From the NCBI RefSeq assembly GCF_019112545.1, contig NW_025064893.1, positions 1,166,878 to 1,230,877 on the forward strand: DNA of 64,000 bases. The letters run 5' to 3'. The position numbers were made by a program, and so were the translations under genes. Below, piece by piece: positions 47,887 through 61,380 of this stretch. How positions within the stretch are numbered: position 1 is the first letter of the stretch; the number at the start of each line of letters is the position of its first letter. Source of the DNA: Guyanagaster necrorhizus (taxonomy: Eukaryota; Basidiomycota; Agaricomycetes; Agaricales; Physalacriaceae). The notes beneath the pieces were generated by a model, which did not search any database, was not told the DNA's origin, and saw nothing but the letters and a program-made list of their open reading frames with translations.

Positions 47887-49803
47887 ATGTCCGATACTTC
47901 TGGTCGATCCTCCTCATCTAAGAGTCATCTACCTAAGGGAAGCGCGTGCTTGAATTGCAGGTCAGTCCTATCTATGTTTTTCATCAATAATGTATCTGAA
48001 AGCTTTCTTCAGGCGTCGTAAGATAAAATGTGACGGGAGGAGGCCTCTCTGTGGTCCTTGCTCATTATCAGACGCGTTTCGTGACTGTGAATACACCGAA
48101 AGAGGGATGAGCAGTAAAACGCAAACCCTAGAAGCACAGATATCAGTCCTTGAAAATCGCATTCAAGAACTAGAGAAAACAGGTCCGATGAGTCGTTTGG
48201 AGAATACTGGCCAATCTCACCAAAACACTCGTCTAGATTTTTTTCAATCCCATGACACTCCATGTACGCAAACGTTAAAAGTCTGAATTCGGTATCCTGA
48301 TTTCTGCTTAGGTTCCTCCGATTCATTTTCGTTTCAGCTGCATGAAACTATGTGAGTCCTTTGGCAGATCCTTTGCGCCCCGTATTCAAATACCTGGTAG
48401 ATTACGGTCTTTCTTACGATATTGTTCGGAAATCGGCTTTTTCCTTGATCAGGCTCGCTTTGCAGATTCTGCTACGCTTCCAAACGTTATGAAACCCTCC
48501 GCGGCTCTTCTTAGCACCGCATACCTATGGGGGATTCACCTTTCCGATTCGGATGAGATTTTAGCCTACGAAGAAGTGTTTCTTGCTCGTGCCCTCCAAA
48601 GTACCGCTCAAGGACTTTCCGGCAATCATCCTCAGCGAGTCATACACTGTCTCCAAGCGGAAGTTCTATTGGCGCACTACTTCTTTCGTAAGGCCAGAAT
48701 GTTGGAAGGAAAGTACCACACCTCCTCAGCTGTTTCGTTGGTGTTGAGTGCACGCTTACACAAGATCCGCTCGGTCGAGGGAAATGGGCCATCTATACTT
48801 CCTCCCCCGACAGATAGTATAGAAGAGGATGAAAGAATAAAGGCGTTCTGGACGGTCTTCATTTTGGATAACTGCTGGACGGCAGCAGATGGATCGCCAT
48901 CCAACTTCTCGAATGGCTCTCCTGATGGTAGGATTGACCTTCCTTGGCCATTGGGTACCCAGGTATGTGTCTCTACTTTATATTTTCACCTCTAATACGC
49001 ATCGGTGGGTCAACAGATCCAATTTCCTCGTGGCTATCGGACCAGCCATACCGTTCAGAAGTTCCTAGCCAACCAAAACGAGGATTATGGTACTTCAACA
49101 ACAGCATTATATGCGAAAGCGTCGATCATATTTCAGCAAGCATCTCGCATTGGGCTGCGCTTTAGATCCGGTGCGAGCGTAATACAGCCTTATTATTCTA
49201 TGATCCTTACACCTTTTCAGGGATGTCGCAACAAGAAGCTTCTCGTTTCTTCGCTTCTTTCACCTCAATGGAACGCGTCATCCAAAGTTTCATTGAAAGT
49301 CTATCATCAGTTCAAGCTACGCTCGCATCTGCCAACCCCTCCACTTCACTCATGATCCACACCTTAGCTCATGTTTCAATGATACAACTTCACGCCCCGT
49401 TTATCTCACGGAATCCTTCTTCTCGTGGATGGGTCGCGACTCATTCTCGTGCAGCGGTTCAGGTTCTAAGCAATATTGATATTTCCGGCACACCATTTCT
49501 GGATTCATTTATTGGTGTGAGTTTCATACCACACCGCTTACCTCCTGTGACTGTCTAATTATCTAAATAGGTGTTATGGGCCATACTTGGCGAGACATTG
49601 ATAAAAGAATCTCGCAGCTTCATGCCGGCATCGGAACCGATGAGACTATTGGGTGAAGTTATGGCTTCAATGAGGACTGTGGCACCTCGATCTCCTTTTA
49701 TCAGTAAGTCTGTCATTTGAGGCGAAATATGTATCTGATCACAGCTGTAGATGTTCAGCTGGATAAAATACGTCACTTACATGCTGAAGTAGTGAATCAG
49801 TGA
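47887..49803 (+). CDS. Zn2Cys6 transcription factor with fungal-specific regulatory domain
   Basis: The zinc cluster is ACLNCRRRKIKCDGRRPLC and then GPCSLSD...CEY, with an intron between the CLNCR and RRKIKC parts. A coiled-coil linker (LEAQISVLENRIQELEK) suits dimerisation. The middle homology region follows, with LLSTAYLWGIHLSDS, ALQSTAQGLSG, FWTVFILDNCWTAADGSPS and DLPWPLGTQ. The C-terminal region has FFASFTSMERVIQSF, LMIHTLAHVSMIQLHAPF and a last exon ending HLHAEVVNQ. Introns start near 47960, 48262, 48963, 49173, 49517 and 49705. It lies between the receiver-domain gene and TmpA-like copy 4. Targets are unknown. Confidence 0.85.
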
Positions 49804-50320
49804 TAAGTCTTTGAACCTCAGTATAGACATAATCTTAATATCATAGAATATTCTTAACATAATCACATACAACTTTGCTAGAGTAGTAACTGAAAAATGC
49901 CATATTACGACACTAATGACAAACTTAGCCATTGGCTAGCACCCCACTCTGAAGTCTAAAGATATACCCTGATATTCGACAACCGTGGTTTCAAGGTGGC
50001 GCCAGTACTCGAATGCAAGTGGTCCATACGGGACAATATTGTCATTACTACTCTTTTCGGGTCAAGGTATGATACTCATTTTTGGACTCAATCATGGAAC
50101 CCGGCCATGATCGGGGTTTTCCCTATAATGTTCGTTGCGAACAAAATAGAATAAAAAAATATCGTAAAGACCGTTTCTATATGGACATACATAATCCTAC
50201 CTCCTTCCTATAATGATCTACAGCACACCAAGCAAGGCCGATACCAGATCGTGGGCCTCCTAAACACATAACATATAACTTTCACAGGCCAGCAGAGGAT
50301 CTTTGACAATCTGTGCCATT
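49804..50320. other. Convergent intergenic region, no gene seen
   Basis: AT-rich sequence lies between the 3' ends of the transcription factor and TmpA-like copy 4. Nothing is recognised. Confidence 0.5.
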
Positions 50321-52031
50321 TAAGAGTCGAAGATGGCTCCAAAAGCGAGAACACCCCTGCTGCGGAGACCATAGATGATTTTCTCCGTCAATTTCTGGTT
50401 CGAAATGACACAGACACATTCCGGCTTGAATTCGTCAACAAATCGATTTGTGAGCTGGATGATGTTAGGTTTGCCGTGCTTTCGAGTATCTTAAAATATC
50501 CATCAGTGAAATTCAAGAAAGTTAAAAGCTTAATGCGAACCATATACAACAGCGCCAGGACTGTTTTGCAAAATCATGTTAACCAATGGATCACCGAAGG
50601 TAGCACGAGTGTTCGGCGCCATCCAGAAAAGCTTGTGGTCCACTTTCCCACTCATAATATGAGGCGTGAAGGGAGCAATGCCGCTTCCGGTGGCCACAAA
50701 CAACACCCTCCTGAATAAAGGAATGATCCGTAGGGCACCACAAGTGGGCACACCCCGTACGTAGATCTCCTTGGGAGGATTAGTGATCATCTCTGTAGTC
50801 CAGTCGCCGGCTTGGGATATAATGATGGAGAAGCCCGGCTGTCCCGGGATGGCAATAGTGGCAAAACTATGCCATTCATTCAAAGGATCTGTGGAGAATC
50901 TCTGGAAGGAGCCAGGGACGGGGTGTGGGCCTGTAAAACAGTCAAAACGATTCGAAATCGAAAGACAGAAGCATACCATAGTCAACGAAAAGTTGGACAG
51001 CGTGGTTGGAGAGCACAACACTGCGAACAGGAACTTTGCGTAGTTTCATCCAAGGGAGAATGAGGGATAAGCTCAGAATGATCATCAACCAAAAGGCAGC
51101 CGAGTGCACAAGAGCAGAACCTAAGGACTTGTCGCCTTTGTAATCGTTGGTTAGCAAGACGACCTGCAGATAGACGTTGAATGATAGGCAGTAAGTCTTC
51201 TTGATGGAATACTAACCTGTGCCCAAACGAGTGCAGTCGCTGTCCAGCCCAAGAAACGGTGTACACGTTCAAATGCGTCATGGCGCTTGATCCGGAGTGT
51301 CGGGTATGCAAAAAGGACAATGCCAACCAAGAAAAATAAGATGATGTAGGTGAGTACTACGGTTGCCGTCGACGTCTGATGAAAATCGAGGTCAATCTGC
51401 AGGTATTAAGCTAACATGAAGGTCAAACTAACCCCTTTGTGATTAACACGTTCTCGAGTAGCTTGAACAGCGAGAAGAACAAGCCATACTACGGCCGAGA
51501 ATGCCGTACCAGAATGTATGCCTCCAAGGTGATACACTCTTGCAGCGGTTTTGCGAATGAAAAAGGGCCAGCTAAAGTTGATAGGTAAAGCTGTCAACAA
51601 AGAACAAGGTTGATACGGTAACAGACTCACGACTTGGGGACTGAGCAAAATATTAAGAACAGGGTGTTGATCACAAGCTCCTGCCTCATGAGAATAGCAA
51701 TGAAGATATTCGCGACCGTGACTAACGCAATTTTCTGGGAGTGGTACCCTCGGATCGCGTACGAGACAAAGACGCCCATGTTAGTGATGAATGCCACCGA
51801 GAACAAACGACGGTATATCGAGAACGCTTGGAGCCTCGCGTTTCGCACCAGACGTGGCTGGACCTTCTCGGGTATGACGTCCTGCTCATAGCCGTCCCAC
51901 GGATTACCAGCCTTTTCGTCCACCAATTCTTTAATCTTGGAGTGAGAGTCGGAGTGGTGCACCGCCATGTCTATGGGACTATGGGGAAGGGTGATATGGC
52001 TGGATGAGTCCATAGGCGCGCTGTTGCTCAT
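50321..52031 (-). CDS. TmpA-like membrane flavoprotein, copy 4
   Basis: This copy has the start MSNSAPMDSSSHITLPHSP, NPWDGYEQDVIPEKVQPRL, membrane segments, DPLNEWHSFATIAIPGQPG, FVATGSGIAPFTPH and a C-terminus AFGAIFDS before TAA at 50321. The equivalent intron after Val-Asp-Tyr begins with a normal gtatgc, unlike the other three copies. No stop or shift is seen, so it appears intact. It is closest to copy 3 by protein comparison. It is 8.3 kb from copy 3 with three unrelated genes between them. Confidence 0.87.
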
Positions 52032-52807
52032 GTAGGTTGCGAGAGAAACTACAGAGGAGGAAACTTGAACTCTATTCTATTTATCGGAAACAAAGTCCGT
52101 ATCGGCGAGATACCCCAATTGACCGCGCAGGACGAAAAGAGGAGAACGAAACGCGAAAACGCATGCAAGGATGATGGTGTGCCGTCAACGATCTTGATGC
52201 TTTCGGTGACTGCCCTGCACGGTTTCCGGGATCATTATGAACTAAAAATGATGTTCTGATCTTCAGAAGGACTTCGGAGTGTTTCCTTTTCCCTTTACTC
52301 AAGCGGGCAGTTTCTATACCATGTGTGGCCTGAAACTCATCAACCCCCAGTCATGATTGACACAGAAAATGCGTACCTTGTCTGGGCTTAGAGGCATATG
52401 CCAACGACCCCAGATTTTTCATACCGAAAACCATTGCGCCAATGGGTATCCATATTACTATCGGATTCCTAGATAAAGACAACTGATGATGAAGGTGGCT
52501 CGGATGTATGACCGAGCAATATGCTCATTCATCTTAAAAGGTCCGGGTACACACATCATGTGCTCTCCCCGAGGATGGCGATGATGAACGAACGCCAAGG
52601 ACATGAGTTCCTGCAAAGCAGACATTGTCTCAGTATCGGGATTGTTACTAGAACAATGCTCACCTTCGTATGGTCCGGCATCCGTATAAGGATTATCGAA
52701 TGCAACGCAAACAGCATAATACCTAATCTGCTGTACAACGACTTAGACCGAAGCTTGTGAATACTGTTGAAAATTAAAATTCGTTGTGAAAGACTCAGGG
52801 TAGGTAC

Positions 52808-52906
52808 CATATACGGCGTTCGGCCGTATAGAGGGCAGGCCGTCAACCGTCAAAAAATTTGGCCTTGACGGTACGGTGATGGCGACGGCCATCATTACCG
52901 TATATG
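52808..52906. repeat. Foldback tract with nested hairpins
   Basis: Outer inverted ends CATATACGG (52808-52816) and CCGTATATG (52898-52906) enclose three smaller hairpins. They are ATACGGC/GCCGTAT (52811-52829), ACCGTCAA/TTGACGGT (52846-52872) and GATGGC/GCCATC with a 4-base loop (52878-52893). ACGG/CCGT words continue to about 53080. It could be a short foldback or MITE-like element. No target duplication was identified. Confidence 0.5.
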
Positions 52907-55846
52907 CTCCGACGGTTTCCTATAGAAGCAGAGGACAGAGTTAAATATAGCAGAAACGGACAGCATTCGTCGTTTTACGGCCCAAAACGTTCACTACCTG
53001 TATAGGACCCGTATGGTCCAAAATGAACTGAAACTCTTTAACGGTATGGATACGAGACCCCTACAGCCGTACCGCGACGGGGCGAAGCACTATTAGCAGT
53101 CACTGAGAGGTTTCATTAGTTCAGCTAGGAATATTCTGTCAGAAATATACCCCAAATTAAAAAATATATTTTAGCTCCAAGGACAGAAACTTACTACAGC
53201 TGAGATGAATGGCAGTTACTATGAAGTAACCGAAATGGCGGTGCAATTGAAACCTCTGATGTCTCCGTAAGCTCCAGACAAGACGGAGCACACTGAGCAG
53301 AACTAAGATCACAAACAGGGCTGTGACATGTCAAAGAAGTAGCAGAGAGATTAACTTCGGGCCGTCAAAGTGAAGCAAACCAGAGGTCGTGGCAGAACGA
53401 ATTTAAAATTGAACGTGAAGATCATTATTCGTCGGCTTTATCCGAAGCTGAATTGAGGTTTGAACAACTCCCCAACCCTGTCTTCTGTAGCGCTTCATTC
53501 ATGCCGTGAATGAACAGTTCCTGCAATTGGCGGACAGGAACTTATACCATTCCATTTGAGATAAAGAAAAGTGAATTAATAGTGTCCTTGACCCGGGAGA
53601 CTAATAGCGTGAAATCTACGATCCCCAGGAAATGGAGATAATCTGAAGACCTACGGTACACATTTGTGATAAGGAATCAGTGCAACCCGGGAGTGTCGAG
53701 CTGCCAGGAATAGCATGAAGACAAAAGGTTGGATACATGGATACATCTATTAGGCCTTAGTGTCACAACTGAGGATACTGTACTTTGCACCGCGGTGGAG
53801 GCCCATGCGACTGTGCCAAATCGGGCCAAACCTCTCATCGGAAAGTGCTAGCTGAACAGCGGTAAAGACATGGAGAACTCCGCCTCCTGGCACATGGGTC
53901 CTCTGTACTTACTGTTTGTCGCCTCGCACGTTTATCACGCCGCCTCGTCGCCGGTGCCTTCATACGACACTCCAGGGCCATGCTAGTAAGTTATATAAGC
54001 CAAAATGCCTAGCAGAAAACCACTGTGTTCACACCAAGAATGTTTCCAAGCCGGTCTAGAATCTTTTCAATCTACTCAGTGTATATGCACTTGTCGAACG
54101 GGAACCTGATCTGATAGGACCTTTGGGATAATCATACACACTAGTCTGTGAGCAATAGACTATGTCTCCACATCAGAGGGTTCATGGTCAAGCTTAGCCT
54201 CCGGCACCGGAATAGTCGATGCATCTCGTCGTCATGAGGTTCAGTATGTTCGAGGGTGGTTAGAGCAGATGAGGACAGCCCTGAAATACTGGTCTTGAAG
54301 TTTGTGCTGACGAGAGTTAGTATTAATGGAGCAAGAGCGAAATTGTAAAAGGTTGTCAAAAGCACAAGAAACTTTTTGCTGATGGTAACATGTACGGATC
54401 AGCGGTAAGCGTCGAGAAAGGGAATTCTTGTTTCAAGGAATGATCCCCTGTTGTGTAAAACTACCGCAAGGCCCCGAAAAGCCATCTAGCGGAAGAGGAA
54501 GGACTAGGTAAAATAGAAAACAGATCGTGTTCCGACCAGCACCATAACATATGGCCATCTGTTGACTTCAGAGACAGTCAAGAACCAGATGGCCCTCACG
54601 GTAGAAATCCAAGTCCGCCTATACCGATTCTATGATAACCGAATTTCGACTGATAGCTGATATTTAAGGGCCTTCATCTTAATATTTCAGTTGCTGATAG
54701 AAAGGTATCATCACAGTGATAAGGCTCTCTGTATCTGAGTTGGTGACTCGCAGAAATATAGACCATCAGACGGCATCACAGACGCTCCGATTAGGATAGT
54801 GACCTAGGATTGGATAGATGTTGGTGAAACTCTGTACAAGACCCATCCATACCTATCCTGCATTTATAGATGGCAGGCCAAGAATTGGATTTACATCAAG
54901 GAGTCTTGAAGGAACTTCTGAGAATGTATGCGCAACAAGTGCCGAACAGTCTCGAATTGGACTACAATGGTTTTCTCACGTTCACGTGTGTTTGCAATCT
55001 GACAGGCTCTTGCCTGATTGAAGTCTCTTCAAGCTTCCATTTTTTACTAGTCCTGTCCTTTGGTTGACTGATTTTTTTGAATCATTTCCATTTTAGTATA
55101 CAACAACTACAAATTTACAATCCGCCTGTGGTGCAGGTAGGAAGAAGAACGATAAGTTCACTGTAGTATATATTCGTTGAGGTACCGGTCTTAATTCCGA
55201 AAAGATAGGAACGGTTCAAATTGCGTGTTGAACCAGTTTCTGAAAAATTTTGGTGTACGTCCCGACCCGCAGTGTGCGGTGAATGTCCGACCCTAACACA
55301 TCAACCATCATGCAAGAACGAGTGAATAAAAAGTCGGCGCAGAATAAACAAGGTACCCGCCAGTGTCCCAGCGCGACGATGCCAGATAATACTTTTAACC
55401 CAGTGTGTCCTGACAACTCGGCTTGAACCATCAACATCTTCTAAAGGAGATGGCTTTGTCATATAGAGTCTGATAAGTTCTCAATATCTGTTTACAATTC
55501 CGATAACCTTCTTTTTCAGCTTCGGAACCTTTATCTCCAATAAATAGCCACTAGAGTCCGCCGAGCTTCTATGGGAAGGAACTTGAAGGTCATTTTTTCA
55601 TCCCCATGTTGACATTAATACTTCAATTAAATTTGACACGATAGCTTTCGGATTTCATGGCTAAGAGTATGAACTCGCTCACAAAGGCAGTACTGGCAGT
55701 TTCGAATTTGTGAGCATCTATCTATTCAGTCTTCTCCGACATGACCTCGTTCAAAGTCGGATAGAGACTCTTTGGCTGCTGGCACTTTCATCGTCCTTTT
55801 CTCCTATGGTAGTGATCTAATATCAACATTAAATTCATGTGTTTTC

Positions 55847-56281
55847 ATGCGCCGAGTGAGATTCCTCACAGACTGGCTACCCTGCCGCAAGAAAGGTCAT
55901 GGTCTTGTTACTTATCGTTCTTCCAGGTTTTTCGATAAACCTGAGTCTCGGTCTCAGTCAGGTACGTGTTCTATCATATACTATCAACACATTCACTTAA
56001 CGTTTTTACCAAGAATATCATACCTAAGTTACATTGGTCCAGGATAGTGTATGGATCCCGGAATGCGAAAGCAGTCGGACTTTTGATTTCTTGGCCTCGG
56101 ACGAACGTTCGGCCCAGATCTCATCTCATCCCATCCCATCACGACACGGTACCTTCAGGCACGCTGGACACAAGGATACAGGTAACTGCACTACGAAACC
56201 TAATCCTCACTACCATCTAAACAACCTCCAAGCTGCGCTCACGACCGAGAAACCCAAGACCGAGCAACCCAAACTGTTGTA
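55847..56281 (+). CDS. Hypothetical two-exon ORF, doubtful
   Basis: The first exon starts MRRVRFLTDWLPCRKKGHG. An intron from about 55961 to 56027 ends ctaag. The second exon reads TLVQDSVWIPECESSRTFD and ends LTTEKPKTEQPKLL at a TAG. The frame joins cleanly, but no family is recognised and the start is uncertain. It may be a gene remnant. Confidence 0.2.
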
Positions 56282-58077
56282 GAAGTTAAAAAGTAGAATC
56301 ATGACCGAACCTCGCAACTTACTCGGCGTCAGTCTAATGATACTCATCACACAGAGATTCGAACTCGTTTCGTTCTCTTTCCAAGATCTCTAGGATGTAA
56401 TAATCTGGATCCTGGATTCGGACGTATGGGACGCCCAAACAATTGGTTCACAGCCGCATGCATGCACAGTCCATTCGTTCTCAGGGAACGACTTGTCCGA
56501 AGGTAATGCCCGGAAAGATACGTATCAGTGCTATCATTCTGTTCTTGTTGTTGAGAATCGGTTTCGTGCAAAATGATCATGCGTCGCCATTGGCACTTTC
56601 AGGATCGGCAGGTTCTTTGTTGGGATCATCATGATTATGGCTGTTTGTCATTCGCAGCACAATACGAAGAGTCTCTTATGTTTGCTACATCCTCAAGACA
56701 AGTACACTGGAGATGTCATTCTGACAGTCTACGACAGAACTGGGCGACACGAAGCAGTTCTTACTCCAATGTTTTGATGCACGAGAAGAGGAAACAATTG
56801 CGCCCCACTTGCAAATTCCCCAGGAGGACTGTTCCCTGAATATCGACCCGTCTCTGAAGCTGATTTTCTCTCCTATCATCGTCCGTACAGCCGGCGAACC
56901 AGCTGAGTTCTTTGCCGGGTCGTAGGAGATACTAGTATCCCCGTCTGCTACGATCCTTACTGTTGTCAATCTTGACATGTCTCTGTGATTGATGTCTCGA
57001 TAAAACGGTCCAGCTTTTATGTCGCACGTTCTCGGCGCTGTGAAGGGGACTTAATTCATCGCCTTAGGACAGCTCTAGGCTGCAAGTCACGCATATGTTT
57101 TTGTAATCATCCTTGCAGAATTACTCAGCTGAAAGTGTATCACGTTTTTTTGTTCAACCCGCACTCAGTGGAGGGCAGCGAACCATCTGTGTTGTTCCGG
57201 AAAAGGTACGACGACGCCGTTGTATACATCGGGTTGATGATGTGTCCGAATATATTCACACGGGAAGATGAACATTTTCGAGAAACCTGAATTTGAGCAC
57301 AGCTGTCATGTTTTGGGAGCATCGTTTGGAGGTTGGCGAACTTCGCATTTTGGAGGCATCTGAATCCCGTGCCGCAGGGATACATTTCGGGAGCACCCAA
57401 ATTTTATATAAAATCTGTGCCGAGATCTATCTCCCAAAAACGTCACTTCGTTGCACAGATTCTGGTTGCCCTCAAATTCTCATCCTTCTGGTGTGAATAT
57501 TTGAAAAACTGAGTATTTGTGGACATCCATGCGGTGTAAAGTGGATCGGCCATCCTCCGACAGATACATATGTGTATGTATAACGGAAGGACGACAGTGC
57601 CTGAAATCATCTTTGAAATTAATTACCACGAGTTGTAGCAATAGAACATGTTTTCGACACACAAATTGAGACCCTGGTCAGTACTGTCAGTTCCCATGTT
57701 ACTTCTACAAGATGCGTTATTTTCCATCAAAACACACGGTAGACTTGCTTTGTTGACACCGCCTAGCAGCCAAAATATGAACCTACAAAGATAACTATTC
57801 ATGGTTTCCGCTGATAGAAGCCTTGACTGATGTGGCGGATAATGATGACACCTATTATCGGGGCGTAATCACTTGATGACTTGCAAGGACAGCACAGATA
57901 AGCTTGCCATACTACCGGGAGTAACCCAAGCTAGGACAACGATGCACCCAGTGAACCAAATAGTGATGTGGCATACCACAGAGAATTTCTTGATAGGAAG
58001 GAGAGTGACAAAGACTCTGCTGGTTCGACGTATGATCCTGCTTTGTCTATGGGGGTGGAATAGATATGCCTACCTAG

Positions 58078-59109
58078 CTACGTGAACCGTGCCTTGACTT
58101 TTTCCAAGTCCATATCAGTAGAGCTCCATATTTTCTCGGTACCTTCCACATTCTCCTTGAGCTGACCAAGTTTTTTCAGCATACGGATACCGCAATCAGG
58201 TCCGAGTGGTATCCTCGTCCAATTCTCATCTAGCTTCACCTCACCCGTTACAATCTCAAACAATCGTGCTGATAGTTTCTCGGCATCGCCTACTTGTCCG
58301 TCTTGGATATGCTTTTCATGATACAACTTTGTCAGGCCGTCGTATTCGGGATACATTGCAAACGATGCAGATGAAGATGTGTTGAACGCGGTGGTGAGGA
58401 AATTAGTGGGAAAGAATCCGGGTGCGACGCTGCGGACGATAATACCGAATTTAGAGACTTCTCGTGCAAGCGAGTCAGTGAATGCTAAGGGGCACACAGT
58501 CAGCACAGATCAGAACCGGTAAAGAAAAGCATACCATCCAGGGCGGCTTTACTGGCGTTGTATGCATCAAAAGGTGGGTATCCGTCAAAACCAGCAATAG
58601 AAGAGAAGTTTAATATCCATCCCGAATGAACCTCGCGCATAAGAGGGATGAATGCTTGAATTAAAGATATTGGTCCGAAGACGTTGGTCTTGAATTGCGA
58701 CTGAATATCATCGGCCCTATCAACACGATACATCAATAGATGCCAATATCATCAAGTCCAACAAGACGCACAACAGAGTTTCCACAGGACCGGTGAGACA
58801 GTATCCGGCATTGTTGACAAGTACATCGACGCGTCCGTAAATGTTCCACGCACTCACAGCAGTCTCCTTGATTCGAGAATCTGACCAGTTGAGATCAAGG
58901 GGCAGGGCTGATGCAGTTTTGAGTGAGATAGGCAACTTGTTGGTATCTCGAGCGCATGCAATCACCTTGGATACTGATGATTAGGCTGCTGCGGCCAATG
59001 AGATGAAACAGCAAACCTGGTGACCTTGACCAAGGACATATTCAGCGATCGCCAATCCTAATCCAGAATTGGCACCTGTTATCAACCAGACTTTCGATGT
59101 GGGGGACAT
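58078..59109 (-). CDS. Short-chain dehydrogenase/reductase (classical SDR)
   Basis: The Rossmann start MSPTSKVWLITGANSGLGLA carries the TGxxxGxG cofactor motif. Later come DVLVNNAGYCLTGP, VFGPISLIQAFIPLMREV, the active-site serines in ILNFSSIAGFDGYPPFD and the YNASKAALDG motif with catalytic Tyr and Lys. Introns lie at about 58966-59016, 58721-58788 and 58485-58535. The last exon has the family's VAPGFFPTNF turn and a long C-terminal part to KVKARFT. The cofactor is probably NADP(H) or NAD(H). The substrate cannot be told. No other metabolic gene of a cluster is adjacent. Confidence 0.88.
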
Positions 59110-60388
59110 GGTCAAGCTGTTGGATGTCGGTACCCCCCATGGTCCGTCTTTATATCCTCCTGGACCACGACGTCATAAATGATGCGCTGAATAATGCATC
59201 TTTTCGCGAGTCAAAAAAAGAAGGGGCCGGGATCGGAGAGTTGACCCACCTGAAGGTCCCACTTGGTTATTACTGTGATTATGAACGTCGCTTCCTACTC
59301 CAGCCCAGAAGGAAGAAAGTTATGTTCAGATTCGAAAGTGGCTGTTGTAGAAAAAAGATTCGGGCATCTAGCGCGAGCAGAGTGCTGGAAGTTCAATTAC
59401 AATTTTGAAATAGTTAACGGAAGAATTTTTTGGCATTCTCCACGTGAGTTCCCACGACGCGCGTCACGGCACGGTTAGACCTGGAAGTAGTGAGAACGCT
59501 TACATTCGACGCGTCGAATCGGATTGATAATATCAGGCTTACAAGGACAAAGCTCTGCGAGCCGAATGCAATCCTTCTTGAGCCTCACACTCGCTCATGT
59601 AGTGAATCTCGTTATAACTGTTTACATACGTCTTGACAGTAAATGCGCTTCTTTTGTGAGTGGAGAGAGCGATTTGGACTTGGTCATAAACAAGGCTTTG
59701 CGGCGCTAGTTTATGGGCGCCCCTTGAGTTTACGGCGGCTAAGGCTGTTTCGGGGATCTCGGAGTGGCTTTGACGCTTGGTATGCTCGGTATATGACGAA
59801 GCCCGCCAGATTGTCAACCTATACGTAAATGGCTATTATCTAGCAAGGTGATCCACTTGAGTTCCTCGGCCTTCACACCTGCGCCTTTTATTAGCCACTC
59901 GTTCACAATAACCCTGTGACCACGGTGGGGCAGAGGGAGAAGTAGCTGTTCAAATGGCACCGCTATAAATCTTGGGTCGAATGGTATCTGACTGAAAATC
60001 CCGGTCAGTCAGTGTATGCCATCTCCATGGTTGGGACGCAAGCCAGTATCGAACTTCTATCCTCCGCTATTGAGATATTTCCTTACACTGGGAGGAGGAG
60101 CATCCACATCAACAATACCTTCATCGCTGCTAATCACTTACTTCACATTGAGATTCTCAACACCCTGGACACAGTGAAACGTGCAAATGCTCGGCCTGTT
60201 CCACATCACAGTTACACTCATTTCCAAGTACAGTAGTCGCATGTATGGATATGGTCAACCCGGGGACATTTGACAATTTTGAATAATCGGACATGGTGAT
60301 TGAGTAAAACGAACTTATATATCGCCCATCATTCTTTGTCTGTATTAGAATGAGTGGGGATTTATCTTATATTATTGCAACCAAAAAC
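59110..60388. other. Intergenic region, no gene seen
   Basis: This 1.3-kb region lies between the SDR start and the 3' end of the Der1-like gene. Only short frames without family signals are present. Confidence 0.5.
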
Positions 60389-61018
60389 TCACAAAAGCGG
60401 CGGTGGTTCACTTAAAACACTGTCGCCACCGAGCATTTCCCTAGCCCAGACGTCTCGGATGAACCACCCTATATGTCCCACCAAACATCCTATGAGATCT
60501 CCGGCAGCTGCCTTCCATGTCCCATTGAGGACCCACGAGAACGCCACCAGTGCGAACGGCAAATATGGGGCAGTTATAGTGACCAGCCCAAAGAGGCTGA
60601 TCGGCGTGGATGGATGCCTCCGTGACCACACGTATATGGGAACAAACGCCAATGACGAGCTCAAGAACGGCAAATTAAACATTGGGCTGAGAACTAGGAG
60701 GAGCACCGCTGAGAAGATCAAGAGATAAAGGTAGCTGGCTGGACGGTGCGCGAAGCTGCTCTCTTCAAGCATTCTGCTGTAGCGCATAAAGAAGAAGAGA
60801 TGAAAGATGAGGTCGAGGGAAAATGTGCCAAAGTAGAAGAAGGTTGTGAGGGCACGCCAAGGTTGGAGGTTAGTGAAGGCGCTCTTCGGAGAGAAGTATA
60901 GCTGAAGCGGAGTCAGCAGTTGACATTGCACGGCAAGGGAAGTTAACACAGCGGCCAAGAGCCATGACCGGGTTATTGGAGGTATCTGGGTAATCCACGC
61001 CTCGATTCCGACGGGCAT
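60389..61018 (-). CDS. Derlin (Der1-like) ER membrane protein
   Basis: The protein belongs to the derlin family, which moves misfolded proteins out of the ER for degradation. It is a single exon of 209 residues. After MPVGIEAWITQIPPITRSW the family blocks are TNLQPWRALTTFFYFGTFSL, LIFHLFFFMRYSRMLEESSF, the hydrophobic SYLYLLIFSAVLLLVL and FNLPFLSSSLAFVPIYVWSR. The C-terminal GHIGWFIRDVW corresponds to the GHxYYFxxDV block of derlins. The start at 61018 fits family length; an in-frame upstream Met at 61117 would add 33 residues. The tail (LSEPPPLL) lacks the p97-binding SHP box as far as I can see. Confidence 0.9.
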   Translation of the reverse strand: MPVGIEAWITQIPPITRSWLLAAVLTSLAVQCQLLTPLQLYFSPKSAFTNLQPWRALTTFFYFGTFSLDLIFHLFFFMRYSRMLEESSFAHRPASYLYLLIFSAVLLLVLSPMFNLPFLSSSLAFVPIYVWSRRHPSTPISLFGLVTITAPYLPFALVAFSWVLNGTWKAAAGDLIGCLVGHIGWFIRDVWAREMLGGDSVLSEPPPLL

Positions 61019-61380
61019 GGTGGATGAAAAGAACGTGAACCGCGACGTGTAACGTGGCCTGAGGTCATTATTTGGCTGAAGCTTGTAAGGGACGCTGCAT
61101 TTATTTAACTGTTTCATTTCTGCTGCTACTCTGAAGATAACTTTGATTCATTCTGCTTCGCCTTTACTCCTGCAATTTTTCCTACTCGATTAATATCTGT
61201 GTCCTGGTGGAACATGGGGGGGAGGGAAAGCAGGTAATTGTTTGGCAGGGACGTCTGAAGTACCAGAGGTAAATCAACAAGGATTTAACGCATCTTCATC
61301 AACATCTCCTATACCGTTAGCAGCTCCTCTTCGTTCGTTCTTTTATTTCCGTGCTTTATCTATCTTCTTATCTCTCTATT

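Larger units (their letters stand above)
52032..58077. other. Gene-poor region
   Basis: No firm gene is recognised in 6 kb. The region holds a foldback tract (52808-52906) and scattered short open frames. One at about 54870 (+) starts MAGQELDLHQGVLKELLRM but has no clear continuation. Another possible two-exon frame lies at 55847-56281. The rest shows no coding or repeat signal I can support. Confidence 0.5.

Noticed and set aside
53888..54000. Short ORF of about 38 codons ending in Cys, considered as a small peptide gene
   Set aside because: It has no CaaX box, no repeat structure and no splice context. It is compatible with chance in a gene-poor region.
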